NCBI GenBank assembly: GCA_965218875.1
Contig: OZ244707.1
Coordinates: 2,604,001-2,668,000 of the forward strand
DNA from: CBDCMJ01 sp965218875
Lineage (GTDB): Bacteria > Chloroflexota > Dehalococcoidia > Lucifugimonadales > UBA3495
DNA length: 64,000 bases
Direction of reading: 5' to 3'
Made by a program: the position numbers and the translations under genes. Each line of letters opens with the position of its first letter. Position 1 is the stretch's first letter. The notes below the pieces were generated by a model. It was not told the origin of the DNA. It searched no databases and was given only the letters and a program-made list of their open reading frames with translations. Shown one piece after another: positions 16,853 through 26,505 of the stretch.

Positions 16853-18386
16853 CATTCACTACGCCGTTGATTCCTGCCGCTAGCAATTCACGCCGTCGTT
16901 GTAGGAACTGCTGATAGGCGTCGACCTGCCACAGTTTGCTGTCTGTTGGAACGAACTGCTGCTGCAGCCGCTCCTGCGGGATGCGGTTGAGGTACTCCGC
17001 AGGCGGAGTCTTGCCGATTCTCAGGTTTGACGCCTTGGAGATGAAAGCGATGTTCGCGATCTCATTCACATCCTTACGGTCATACTGATCAGTAATCTGC
17101 GCCCTAGGGAAGATGTGATGTAATTCCAGAAGGTGTTGCGTTCCGAGATTCGTTGAGCTGAGCGCGACACCCGTCGCCCAGTCCTTTGCTCCTCGCTGTC
17201 GGCAGGCGAGATAGGTGACGAGAAAAAGTGCACTCCGAACGCCAGCGTCATCAAGGTCGTCAGCCGCAACTTCAAGGCGTCCTACGTCTTGTAGCAGGGC
17301 TCGTTCCAGTGCGTCGAATGGCGAGGGACCCCGAACCAGACGCAGGTCTTGATCCATGGTGGTTTCGGCTGCGCCGCTATACCGCTGCCAGATTGACGAG
17401 AGCAGGAACCAGCGTAGCAACGCCTTGTTGTCAACTGCATCGAAAGGGCGCCGAGCGAGGTAAGCGATCGGTACGGCCAGTGCGTTGTTAGAGGGAACCC
17501 ACTCCCACGACTCCAGGCCGAGGTTCTCCTTGGCGAGATTCAGGAAAAACTCGATGGCGCGGCGGGTATCCCTCCAGGCCCGTTCGACATGCTGTGGCTC
17601 GACGGTCCCGAGAACGTGGAATCGGCTTTGGTTGGTAGCGACGGCAGTCAGGCAACGGACGAGGAACCGTAGGTCAATGTCGTAGCCCGACTCGTCGAGT
17701 TCGTCCTCGAAGGCCTTCAAGTCGTTGGTGACCATTCCAGGCAGGTGAAAGGCGAGTTGTGCGATCGCGAGTTCAGCCTGTCGCAAGCGCGTCCCCTTGG
17801 AGTTCACTCGTACGAAGACCTCGGTGACCTCCTCGTAGTCAAAGCCGGTGAGTGTATGCACCGGGACACTAATGTTTCTAATCTCAGCGACTCGGTTGAG
17901 TCGACTCAGCGCATTCTCAGCAACCGTACCTCCATCCCGAATCAAATCGCGTTCCAGTGCCACGCGGGTCGCACCCTTGCTGAAGATATCGGTTACGGGA
18001 ATCCAGTGAGGGTGCCGGCGGATCGCCGCATTGGCAACCTCGAACCGTTCAGTCTCAAGGTTGAACCGGATGTCCGGGTCACCGTCGTAGATGACGCGCG
18101 CGAGCGCCGTCAGCCTCTGCTGGCCATCGAGCACAAAGTCGGGTCGCCTGGCCTGTGCACCTTCCGCCGCAGCACTCTCGATGCTCCTTGAGTATCCGAT
18201 TTCCTCTGCACGCCAGAGGAGTAGCGTGCCGACTGGGAAATCCCGGTATAGTGAATCGAGGAAATCACGTACCTGAGGCCTATTCCACACGTAGGAGCGC
18301 TGTATTTCTGGTAGCGCCAGTTCCCGATTCCGCACGCGCTCTGCGAGCGCGCCAATCGATATACTCGTCGTTTCCAGTTTCCCCAA
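16842..18386 (-). CDS. DUF262 and HNH nuclease, type IV-like restriction protein
   Basis: 514 residues. An N-terminal DUF262 domain carries the signature DGQQRLT near residue 87 (PEIQRSYVWNRPQVRDF before it). The C-terminal domain has an HNH-type motif, LELHHIFPRAQI, near residue 420 followed by IANIAFISKASNLRIGK. This is the architecture of single-chain GmrSD and related enzymes (SspE, BrxU) that cut modified phage DNA; the modification recognised cannot be told. TTG start with GGAGGT 5-6 nt upstream. The stop codon lies inside an IS3 remnant, so the last residues may not be native. R3 lies upstream. Confidence 0.75.
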   Translation of the reverse strand: MGKLETTSISIGALAERVRNRELALPEIQRSYVWNRPQVRDFLDSLYRDFPVGTLLLWRAEEIGYSRSIESAAAEGAQARRPDFVLDGQQRLTALARVIYDGDPDIRFNLETERFEVANAAIRRHPHWIPVTDIFSKGATRVALERDLIRDGGTVAENALSRLNRVAEIRNISVPVHTLTGFDYEEVTEVFVRVNSKGTRLRQAELAIAQLAFHLPGMVTNDLKAFEDELDESGYDIDLRFLVRCLTAVATNQSRFHVLGTVEPQHVERAWRDTRRAIEFFLNLAKENLGLESWEWVPSNNALAVPIAYLARRPFDAVDNKALLRWFLLSSIWQRYSGAAETTMDQDLRLVRGPSPFDALERALLQDVGRLEVAADDLDDAGVRSALFLVTYLACRQRGAKDWATGVALSSTNLGTQHLLELHHIFPRAQITDQYDRKDVNEIANIAFISKASNLRIGKTPPAEYLNRIPQERLQQQFVPTDSKLWQVDAYQQFLQRRRELLAAGINGVVNALR

Positions 18387-18428
18387 GGTGCACCTCCGGC
18401 ATCGGGCACCCCAGCCTGATGCTCTGTT

Positions 18429-18491
18429 GGTTCCATTTGCTTTTGGCGTGCCTACGGCTACATAGTCTACACCCTAAGAGTAAACGGAACC
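18429..18491. repeat. R3 palindromic repeat (copy 2)
   Basis: Begins GGTTCCATTTGCTTTTGG and ends AGAGTAAACGGAACC, a 63-bp hairpin in the promoter region of the DUF262 gene. Confidence 0.55.
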
Positions 18492-18764
18492 ATCCAAGAC
18501 GTTCCAGACGGCCTCAACGATCATAGAGTCTCCCAGCCAGGGGTTGATGACGAACCATGCCGCCACAGCCGCTCCAGTCGGTGCCAGTCCCACGGCGCTA
18601 AGCCTGAGTATAGAGTCCATGGCAACGTCCCTCGCCCCTCGGCCCGTGCTGGATCGGAATCCGCTCGAAACCCGCGCCGGGCCCGCTTGGACATCCCATG
18701 TCCCTTCCCGTGTAGTGGCCCCCGTTGCGCCTTTGGCAACTCGCCGAAGCAAAGCATCCAAACC

Positions 18765-18797
18765 GCCCACCAAACTGGACAAAATCAAGAACTTTCA
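18765..18797. repeat. R1 repeat, solo IS3-like end (copy 2)
   Basis: GCCCACCAAACTGGACAAAA followed by TCAAGAACTTTCA. Differs from copy 1 at only two positions. No transposase remains next to it. Confidence 0.6.
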
Positions 18798-19110
18798 TTT
18801 TGAGGTTCTCCTTGGCCCCGTAGCGTGGTGACGTTCCGGCAACAACCGACCAGGAGCCACATGGCAAGGTTGTCGCGGATAGGGTTCATGCCTATGTGGG
18901 CCTGTCGGTACGAAAGGGGGTTGACTATCCGCGCCGTTCGCATCCTTTCTGCTAGGGCGAACACGCAGCAGGCTACGACCCCCCACTCGAGTCGTAACTC
19001 GGTAGTAGTGCTGAAGGATAACACCCTGCTGGCCCAATAAGCCTTGTACGCGACGCGCCCAATCATTGGGCTACCACCCGCACGGCAATCTAGCCCATAA
19101 TAGATAAGGA

Positions 19111-19180
19111 GGTTCCGTTTGATCATAGGGCTTGGCCTAGCTAGGCGAAGGAGTGACAAGCCCCGCAAGCAAGCGAAACC
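19111..19180. repeat. R3 palindromic repeat (copy 3)
   Basis: Begins GGTTCCGTTTG and ends AAGCGAAACC. The internal stem GGGCTTG/CAAGCCC and the centre GCCTAGCTAGGC are palindromic. It is nearly the reverse complement of copy 4 at 20124-20191, so the pair flanks the cytochrome gene. Confidence 0.6.
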
Positions 19181-19557
19181 ATCAGCGAAGCTGTACGTTT
19201 CGACACGGAACACGGGGCAGGCATTGCCTTCCATTAGGCTATCGAGGACGCCATTGGGCTGATTACCTAGATGCCCACCATCCGCGAAGAGGTGGAGACG
19301 GCCCCCAGCGACCCCGTGTGTTAGCCGCCAGGCACTCCTCTTCCTGACCCGTCGGAAACCGCCCGGCATGCGGCGTGCTTACTCCCAACCAGCGTAGCCG
19401 CCTACCACTGGCGCACCGCTACCATCCACGACGAGGACGGCATAGGCGTTTGCGAGACCAAGGTCACGTCGTAACTGGGCGACGGGGAGGGCCACAGGGA
19501 CCTCGTGCTTGGTCTCTCGATCAGCCAACGGCGCCCGACTCGCCTACTGACCCATTC

Positions 19558-20046
19558 TCAACAAAAGGGCGAAAGCGCGTCCCCTTCGAAGATGCCGTTG
19601 GCCCGTTGCAGTTCCCGCACGTAGCAGATGATCTCCTCCACCTGATCGTCTGAGACGCCCGGAACAGGGGCCATATCGCCGAACACCCAGTGGTGCTCAG
19701 GCACACCTTGGTTGACGGCGTTGCGAATGCTGAAATCGGGGTGATGACCCGGCTCGTAGATGCTGTGGACCAGAGGCGGACCCTGACCGGTGCCGGCCGC
19801 ATTGACCCCGTGACAGACCGAGCATCTGGTATTGAACACGTCCTCGCCTGCGCGAGCCGCGTCGGACAATGCCGGCACGGTCATTGAGCCCGTGTCAACG
19901 CCGGCAACGTCGCTAGAGTTGGTGCCTCCATACTGCGGAGCTGCCTCTTCACCGCACGCCAACAGCATAAGCGCGACGACGGCCAAGGCGAGGCTCGAGA
20001 CAAGGCCCCTCGCCGCGGGGTACTGGCCTTTGGTCACGGCGGGCAT
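19558..20046 (-). CDS. c-type cytochrome lipoprotein
   Basis: 162 residues. A hydrophobic signal (SLALAVVALMLLAC) ends in a lipobox with Cys near residue 31, so the protein should be lipid-anchored outside the membrane. A single haem-attachment motif, CSVCHG, lies near residue 78, and a Met in DMAPVPGVSDDQ is the probable axial ligand. This is class I cytochrome c, a one-electron carrier. Its partner oxidoreductase is not in the window. ATG at 20046 is preferred over the adjacent GTG; a GAGGT precedes it. It ends in Cys with no extra domain. It is monocistronic, between R3 palindromes in opposite orientation. Confidence 0.85.
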   Translation of the reverse strand: MPAVTKGQYPAARGLVSSLALAVVALMLLACGEEAAPQYGGTNSSDVAGVDTGSMTVPALSDAARAGEDVFNTRCSVCHGVNAAGTGQGPPLVHSIYEPGHHPDFSIRNAVNQGVPEHHWVFGDMAPVPGVSDDQVEEIICYVRELQRANGIFEGDALSPFC

Positions 20047-20123
20047 CACCTCAATGCTAACACAACGGAAGGTTAGTCTCCTCCCAAGTCCCAGGTTACT
20101 CGTTTCGCTAGTGCGAAGCCTCC

Positions 20124-20191
20124 GGTTGGCCCCGTTTGCTTGCGGGGCTTGTCACTCCTTCGGCTAGCTAAGTCAAGCCCTACAAGGAACC
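20124..20191. repeat. R3 palindromic repeat (copy 4)
   Basis: Shares GCTTGCGGGGCTTGTCACTC with the reverse complement of copy 3 at 19111-19180, plus the AGCTAG centre and the GGAACC end. Confidence 0.6.
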
Positions 20192-20343
20192 GGAACCGGA
20201 TCGTGCCCCGGGAAACGCCCTAAGCACACCGGGGCCGCCCCCGATCCCGACGCCTCCAGCCCCCGTCCCCCATGCGTGAAATGAACAGCGGCCACTGTAC
20301 ATGCCGCGCATCGAGTTGCCGGTATCAACGCCAGGGCGACGCA

Positions 20344-20376
20344 GCCCACCTAACTGGATAAAATCAAGAACTTTCA
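20344..20376. repeat. R1 repeat, solo IS3-like end (copy 3)
   Basis: GCCCACCTAACTGGATAAAA followed by TCAAGAACTTTCA, two changes from copy 2. Confidence 0.6.
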
Positions 20377-20685
20377 CAACAAGGTTCACTTTAATCGAGT
20401 AGGTGATGCGATACTGATCGTCAGGTCCTGTTCGGACTTTGCTGGTAGCGTACCTAACAGGCAAGGCTTCAACGCCCTCACCGGAATGGATTCGATTATC
20501 CTTCTGGCTCGCGCCACCATAGGCAATGTTCCATTAGCGGGAGTGTTAATAACTATAGGATTGGTTTCCCAGTAGAGTTCGTCGGTGAATTTAGGAATTG
20601 CTCTTGGTGTGTAAAAAGGCGCTGTAGGCATTCTCCTTTTGACGGATTCAGAGTAACTGTCCCTAACATGGCCCATGCTCCTTTC

Positions 20686-20821
20686 GCACCAAAGCGCGAC
20701 GCGGCTTTGCACCTTAAGTCCTAAGTGCACCCAGAGTAGCAATATTGCACCGGAAGTTCGCCTCCTGCACCGTTTCTCCTCGACGCACCGGAAGTAAGTC
20801 TCCAGCCATTGGCGACGCACC
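20686..20821. repeat. R4 array of GCACC motifs, left copy
   Basis: GCACC occurs at 20686, 20709, 20727, 20747, 20767, 20785 and 20817, mostly 18-20 nt apart. The block around 20709-20731 is an inverted match (about 25 of 32 positions) to the right copy at about 32105-32137, sharing GGTGCAAAGCCGCG. Evenly spaced motifs of this type are usual for transposon ends with several transposase sites. Confidence 0.5.
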
Positions 20822-21111
20822 GTTTAGGCGGTGACGCGGAAACAGCTCCAACTCCGCCCCGAGAATCAAGGTATTCGCAGGGCAGGAAGGGGTAGAGTAA
20901 GGCGCTAGGGCGCTGGCGTGGCTGTGTGCGGTCCGTAGCCACCGGCTCCGGGGTCCACTGCTGAACACAGGGGCAACCCATCGGCTCACCAGGCCCTAAG
21001 GATGTCTCAGCATCCACTGCTATTCGTCGCGCCTTGACCATCCTGGGGCCTTGTGATAACGAATGTCGCCGATACTTACCCCCACATCTCCACGTAAGGG
21101 CACAGTTCAGC

Positions 21112-21180
21112 TTGACTTTTTGAGCGAAATCCGTGATAATATTGGGGCGAGAGCGGACGGTGCGCTAACACCGCCGCCCC
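21112..21180 (+). promoter_or_regulatory. Promoter and leader hairpin of the DDE transposase gene
   Basis: -35 TTGACT at 21112-21117 and -10 GATAAT at 21135-21140, with a 17-nt spacer. The leader has GGGGCG (21144-21149) pairing with CGCCCC (21175-21180), which may limit read-through. Confidence 0.55.
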
Positions 21181-21209
21181 CTAATCAAGATGGAGGTGTT
21201 GGCTCCACC

Positions 21210-22190
21210 ATGACTACCACCCATTCTAGTCCCCGCCCTACCTACCCGCAACATTGGCCCGCTTACAACGCCGCCCAGACCTCGGAAAAGGATACATTCG
21301 CCCTACTCCTCGCGGACCTCTGCTCCGGGATCAACCAGCCCGAGTATGTCTTTGGGCGCCCCAGGTTCCCTTTGGCAGACATGATCTTCACCGCTGCCTC
21401 CAAAGTCTACTCAGGCTTCTCCTCTCGCCGCTTCGACTCCGATGTTCGGGAGGCCCACCGCAAGGGTTACATTGACGTGGCCCCGTCCTTCAACCTGGTC
21501 AGCCGCTATATCTCCAACCCAGATCTGCGGCCAGTCATTACTGACCTGGTCGAGCGGAGCGCCGGCCCCCTGAGAGCTATAGAGTCGACCTTTGCCGTGG
21601 ACAGATCGGGTTTCTCCACCTGCCGCTTCGACCGCTGGTACGACGCGAAGTGGGGCAAGGAAAAGTCCCAGCGCCAGTGGCTCAAGGCCCACCTGGTGTC
21701 AGGGACTCAGACCAACGTGGTCACGTCCGTCGCGATCACCCAGAACAATGTCCACGATGCCCCCATGCTGCCTGGGCTGTTGGAGAGCACGAGCCGCCAG
21801 TTTCGCATGATAGAGGTTTCAGCCGACAAGGCTTATCTCTCTAATGCGAACTTGGAGGAGATCGAGAGGCTGGGCGCTTACCCCTACATCCCCTTCAAGT
21901 CGAATACCACGGGTGAAGGGTCGCCCATGTGGAAGCGGCTGTACGCCTACTTCACGCTGAACGAGGAAGCGTTCAATCGCCACTACCACCAGCGATCGAA
22001 TGTCGAAACAACCTTCAGCATGATCAAGGGGAAATTCGGGGATTCAGTACGGTCTAAGTCGGAGCCGGGTCAGGTCAACGAGATTATGCTGAAGGTCCTC
22101 TGCCACAATATCTGTGTCCTGATCCAGGCTACACACCAGCTAGGCGTGACGCCTAATTTCGAGCCGATGGAGCGAGTAGGGAGAAACTGA
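21210..22190 (+). CDS. IS4/IS5-superfamily DDE transposase
   Basis: 326 residues from ATG 21210, preceded by GGAGGT about 12 nt upstream and by a strong promoter; an upstream in-frame start at 21063 would overlap that promoter, so it is rejected. The catalytic triad appears as Asp in STFAVDRSGF, Asp in EVSADKAYLS and Glu in RSNVETTFSMIK, with the C-terminal LCHNICVLIQATHQLG typical of DDE_Tnp_1 proteins. The insertion sequence ends were not resolved. Intact and convergent with the next gene. Confidence 0.85.
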   Translation: MTTTHSSPRPTYPQHWPAYNAAQTSEKDTFALLLADLCSGINQPEYVFGRPRFPLADMIFTAASKVYSGFSSRRFDSDVREAHRKGYIDVAPSFNLVSRYISNPDLRPVITDLVERSAGPLRAIESTFAVDRSGFSTCRFDRWYDAKWGKEKSQRQWLKAHLVSGTQTNVVTSVAITQNNVHDAPMLPGLLESTSRQFRMIEVSADKAYLSNANLEEIERLGAYPYIPFKSNTTGEGSPMWKRLYAYFTLNEEAFNRHYHQRSNVETTFSMIKGKFGDSVRSKSEPGQVNEIMLKVLCHNICVLIQATHQLGVTPNFEPMERVGRN

Positions 22191-22222
22191 AACGGTTAGT
22201 GAGGTGGGTGCGACGCCTCAAA

Positions 22223-22250
22223 GAGGGGCGGGCCACACGGCCCGCCCCTC
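22223..22250. terminator. Strong hairpin between convergent genes
   Basis: GAGGGGCGGGCC and GGCCCGCCCCTC form a perfect 12-bp stem with loop ACAC. It lies 32 nt after the transposase stop and 16 nt from the stop of the opposing gene. There is no T-run, but the stem is very stable and could terminate both directions. Confidence 0.6.
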
Positions 22251-22266
22251 CGTGCGTTAGCCCAGG

Positions 22267-22602
22267 TTAATCCTGCATCGGACGCCGCCGCTCTTGCGCT
22301 GCAAGGTGGGGCGGCAGAAAGGATAGGTTTTCGTCCTCGTCATCCTCATCGTCCTCTAGGTCGTCCTCGTCCGGGTCATACCCTTCTCCATCAATGGCGT
22401 TCGCCAGCCCTTCGGCGGCCACCATGGCGTCCCGGATGCTTCCGCACCGGAGAGCCAGGTTATCCGGCCCTTTCAGGATGCAGGTGAAGTATGGGTAGGC
22501 CTCCGTGTCCGGGACAATCTGAAACGGCCCTGACCATATCGCCCGGGTGTCTCCGCCGCTGTCCCCAACTTGCAGGGGTTCCCAAACCAAGTCTAGCTCC
22601 AT
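22267..22602 (-). CDS. Hypothetical protein with acidic tail
   Basis: 111 residues from ATG 22602, which has GGAGGG 7 nt upstream; the longer in-frame extension to 22695 has no ribosome site. A globular N-terminal part (LDLVWEPLQVGDSGGDTR; AYPYFTCILKG) is followed by a run of Asp/Glu (YDPDEDDLEDDEDDEDEN). No family recognised. The acidic tail might suggest a DNA mimic or chaperone-like role, but nothing else supports that. It lies just downstream of the type IIG restriction gene on the same strand, 70-160 nt apart, so it may be co-transcribed. Confidence 0.5.
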   Translation of the reverse strand: MELDLVWEPLQVGDSGGDTRAIWSGPFQIVPDTEAYPYFTCILKGPDNLALRCGSIRDAMVAAEGLANAIDGEGYDPDEDDLEDDEDDEDENLSFLPPHLAAQERRRPMQD

Positions 22603-22765
22603 CTTCGGCCCTCCTGCTTCTACAAGACCCGTTGGATTAGCTTCAATGCTTGCTGCGCGTCCGGCCCCGGCTTCCACACCCCTTCTCCGGGCCACAGCCT
22701 TTCAAACGCTGCCCGTAATGGTTCCCGGCCATGGTGTCAAGCATTTCAGGCGTTTGAAATAGAAA

Positions 22766-25700
22766 TCAGGGAAAGGCCCAGCTACTGCTGGAACGCATTA
22801 TCCTCAGATGGGTCAGCAATGGTTCCTCTGGCAATCCCAAGGCAGCGATGTGAAGGCGGTCAAGTTCGGCTATTAGGTCCGGCGCGTAGGTGTGGAAGTC
22901 CACGTTGCGCCACACGTTTCCCTGCTGCTTATTGGCTACGACGCAATCAGGTATCGCTTCTAGCAAACGTTGCCCCATTTCTACAGCCGGTTCGGGTTCT
23001 GCGACCCATGTGTCCGGGACTGTCATCGTGACGAGTTCGTAAGCGTTGACGTGGAACCCGTCTCCGAACACTCGCCACCATCCGTAGCCGACGTGCCCGT
23101 TGAGAGCGGCCATCAACAAACGCGAATCAAGGCCGTCCGCAACACGGAACAGGTTTTCATTTTTCGGCCAAACCGTGTTGGCCGGAATGATGCTGACGAA
23201 ATACCGCGCAGTTTTCGGGAAAGCGAGGTCATCCCCCTCTGTCCCCCAGTAGCTCCCCACGGCATTTCTTTGCTTCGCTATGGCCTGAATCATTTGAGAC
23301 ACCTCGGCTGTCGAAACCCGAGGCCACTGGCCTGCAATACGCCGGTCGAACTTTGAACCCAAGTCCGGAACCGCCGCCAGATTCCGTTGCCGGATACACT
23401 GTGAGCGTTCTTCCGACGGCCAGCTCTGCAAGCCGGTGGACTTGATCTTATAGCCCTTGGGATTGCCCAGAATTGCCGTGAGGATGGTAGCCCGTTGCGC
23501 GTTTTCCGGGGTCAAAACGGTGGGGCTGGCATTGAAGACTGTATCGGGCCGGTTGTTGTAATGGCGTAAGGTAATGGCCTTGCTGCGTTGCTGGAATATC
23601 TCCCTCAAGGTGCGCTTGTTTTGACCAAAGGCGATGGAAAACGGCGCGATTTGAGTTACCACACCGCCAGCGGGTTTGGCGAGGGCCAGGGCGACTTCGC
23701 AGAACAGGTGGTACAAGTCGCCGCCGCCAGTGGTGCGATAGCGTTTGCCGCTGGCCAGGGCGTCCATGGCCGAAGGGGACACGGACTTGCGGATAGCCTC
23801 GTAGGGAGGATTGCCGATTACGATGTCATAGCCGCCACCCGGGCTTTCGTCAAACAACAGCCGTGCATCGGTCCTGGCAGGTCCGGGGGTCATCAGCCCC
23901 GCCTGGGTGAAGGCCCGAAGCTCGGGACTCGCCAGTTCTCCATGCTGGTCCAGGAGAGCCCCCAACTCGCTCCGCAGTTCCGCGTCTCGATTGATAAGCG
24001 CGCTCTTCTGGGGTTCGCTATGGGCATCGAACCACCGGGCCCGCATGTCGCGTATTTCGGCTACCGTCTTGCCCACCTGCGGGTCGGCCATATCCAGTTG
24101 GACCGAGCGCCACGCGGGGTCGGCCACCGTTTCCAAGGTGTCCGCGCAGACGATGACCGCTTCCAGGTTGGGAAGTGGTTCGGTATCTCCCCGAAAATTC
24201 GGGGGGGGGGGATTCCCGACGAGCGGCGGTAATGGCTATAAACAACCGCAGGCGAGCAATCTGGACCGCCAAGGGGTTAATGTCCTGCCCGCGAAGTTGG
24301 CGCTTGATGATGGCCTCGACGGGTTCCTCCACGTCCAGCTTTCGCAAGGCCCGGCGGATGCCCAAGAGGCTGCTTAACAGGAACTCTCCGGACCCTACAG
24401 CCGGGTCGAATATGCGGACTTCGCGGATGCGCCCGGCGAGCCGTTCACGGTCAGCCTCTCCTAATTCCAAGGGAATGTCCTCATCGCCGAAAAGCTCCAG
24501 GAGGTCGCGTTCGTTCAACGGAGCGGCGGCGTCCATAACGGCGACGGCCAGCGCATCCTTGACCATCTCGTCCGCAATGTCCGCCGGAGTGTAGTAGGTG
24601 CCCTTGGGCTGGCGTGAGGGGAGGAATTCCTCTCCCATTTCGGTGGGCGCTATTAATCGCTCGAAAAGGTTACTCAGTAACTCGGGGTCCAGCGTCTGCT
24701 CGCTTTCCCCGGGGCGGTGCTTGTCCATAGTCCAGTGATAGCGGGACAGGATAGTGAACAACCCCGGGTTGTCGGTATCCACGCTCCAGTAGTCCGTTTC
24801 TCTCAGGTCCAGGTCGTCGTCGCCTTCTTGCACGGCGAAGAGGGAGCCGTTGAGGAATGGGGCACGATCCAGCACTTCGTTGATTTCCGGGACAGGATGT
24901 TCGTCCCGCACTTCGGAGTGCCTATTCAGCCTTTCGCGGAACAGGAACAACAGCACGTCCAGGTGGTAACCGTTCAGGTTGTCCAGCCAGACCGCGTTGA
25001 AGGCTAACTCAAATATCTCCGGTGGGATTTGCCGGTCCTCTTTGAGTATCCACGCGAACATCACGCGGATAAGGTGGCGCAGGACGGCCTCTCGGCCAGC
25101 CTGGTCCATCCCTCGCTGGACGCGGGCCGTCCAATGGGCGATCTCACGGTAGAACTGCTGCCGCAGCGGGGCTACGCTGAAGGGGGCCAATAGCCTCTCG
25201 GCTGTGACCGGTTCCCTTGAATACCGCATCAGCCGCAGTTGGTGTTCGATGGCGGAGCGGGCTGCGGGCGATGGTAGGGCCGGGTCGAATCCTACGGTCA
25301 TGTTCACCTGGCCGTCCGCCGCGACAGCCATGCGCGCGGCTATGGTGCCGTCCCGGTCTATTTCGTAGGCGAATACCGCGGCGGCCTTCCCTGGGCTGGT
25401 AGCGGCCAGCGTACGCGCACAGAGGGCTAGGTCTCCCCGGCTGATTTCCCGGCTTGGGTCATGCCTGAACTTCACTGCGCCAACGACGATTGGAACGCCA
25501 TCCAGCCCCTGCTGAACGGTGCTCAAATGCGGGCCATTGGAGACCGCGTACCGTTCCCAATCCCGGCGTTCGGCGTCCTGTCGAATCCCGGTGAGGATAT
25601 TGACGCTTTCCAGCCGGTCGCTGACGATGGCGTCAGGTGCACCCAGAATTTCCCGGACTACGTGCTCCGGCCCATCGGCGTCGGCCAGTACCTCGAACAG

Positions 25701-26309
25701 GTCGTCGGCCAAATTAGAACCTGGTGGAGTTTCAGGGACGGCTTGGCCGGCAACGGCGACTCGGGATAGCTGCTCCACGAAGGACTGCAGCCTATTGGCC
25801 CCATCCGCCACTAGGGCAAGCTGTTGTGTACCGGCGACCCCTGTGAAGTCAAAATAGTCGGAGTAGTGGACGTCCGGGGCCGGACCGTCGGTACGGCGGT
25901 ACACGCGCCACCGGACACCGTCGGTCAGAACTCCGATGCTGTTGGGTCCGGCAATCGTGGGAGCGGCGAGATAGCGTTGAATCTGCCGGTCGGGTGAACT
26001 AGCGCGGGGCAGGTTGACCGGCGCTTCGTCGAACCTTGTGCCGAGCTTTTTCGCCTCAACCACCAGGGCGGGGTATCCGGGTGAGGAGCGCACCGGGGAG
26101 AGGTAGCACAGGTCGTCGGGTCGGTTGCCTAGGGAAGTGTCCTCGGGGCTACGGTGAGTGGCGGGGTAGCCTAATTCATCCAGTACCCGGTCTATCAGCA
26201 CAGACCGAGTTACGGCTTCATTTATCCTGTGGGGGTCTCGCCCTCCCAGGTTCTCCAACCCACTCCGCAAAACCTCGGCAACGCGCTCCGCAGTGTTGAA
26301 CAGGGTCAT
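22766..26309 (-). pseudogene. Type IIG restriction-methyltransferase, frameshifted at a poly-G tract
   Basis: Read as one gene this encodes about 1,180 residues. The N-terminal nuclease has the motif LVVEAKK near residue 85. A helical linker follows. The methylase domain has PKGTYYTPADIA near residue 570, motif I FDPAVGSGEFLL near 634 and motif IV GNPPYEA near 834, marking N6-adenine methylation. The remaining C-terminal part should be the target-recognition domain. Such Eco57I-like proteins cut and methylate with one chain. The frame breaks at 11 consecutive G (C on the coding strand), 24201-24211. Loss of one base restores the continuation PPNFRGDTEPLPNLEAV. Both halves are otherwise open: 24018-26309 and 22766-24136. 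Phase variation or sequencing error are both possible. Confidence 0.8.
24201..24211. repeat. Homopolymer G11 inside the type IIG gene
   Basis: Eleven consecutive G on the plus strand. Ten (or thirteen) would keep the two halves of the gene in frame; the present count truncates the methylase after motif I, before NPPY. Confidence 0.85.
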
Positions 26310-26505
26310 GTGCCCGCCAATGCCTCCGTCATCTATTCTTCAGTAGCGGGCCCGCTACTCGCGCTCTTGGTGCGGTATGCGTGGAGACTGGCCCACTCCG
26401 AGGTTTCCCCTTAATCCAGACAGCCAAGAAGAAATTGGGCCATCATCCAGTATTTGACAGAACTGCCCGGCCCTCGGGAACTAATGGAGGCTAGCGCATC
26501 GTGGG

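Larger units (their letters stand above)
18492..19557. other. Gene-poor region with R1 and R3 repeats
   Basis: Contains R1 copy 2 (18765-18797) and R3 copy 3 (19111-19180). A possible 48-residue hydrophobic peptide on the minus strand (ATG at 18620, stop at 18474) with a segment like LAPTGAAVAAWFVI is the only coding candidate and is weakly supported, because its last codons lie inside R3 copy 2. Confidence 0.35.
20047..21111. other. Gene-poor region with R3, R1 and R4 repeats
   Basis: Holds R3 copy 4, R1 copy 3 and the left R4 array. The remainder (20392-20680 and 20830-21100) shows no ORF with recognisable product. Confidence 0.4.

Noticed and set aside
18474..18620. 48-residue hydrophobic peptide on the minus strand
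   Set aside because: Its 3' end lies in an R3 repeat and no homologue is recognised; too weak for a gene call.
20686..20821. GCACC motif array as a replication origin with iterons
   Set aside because: No replication initiator gene nearby, and a matching inverted array lies 11 kb away, which fits transposon ends better.
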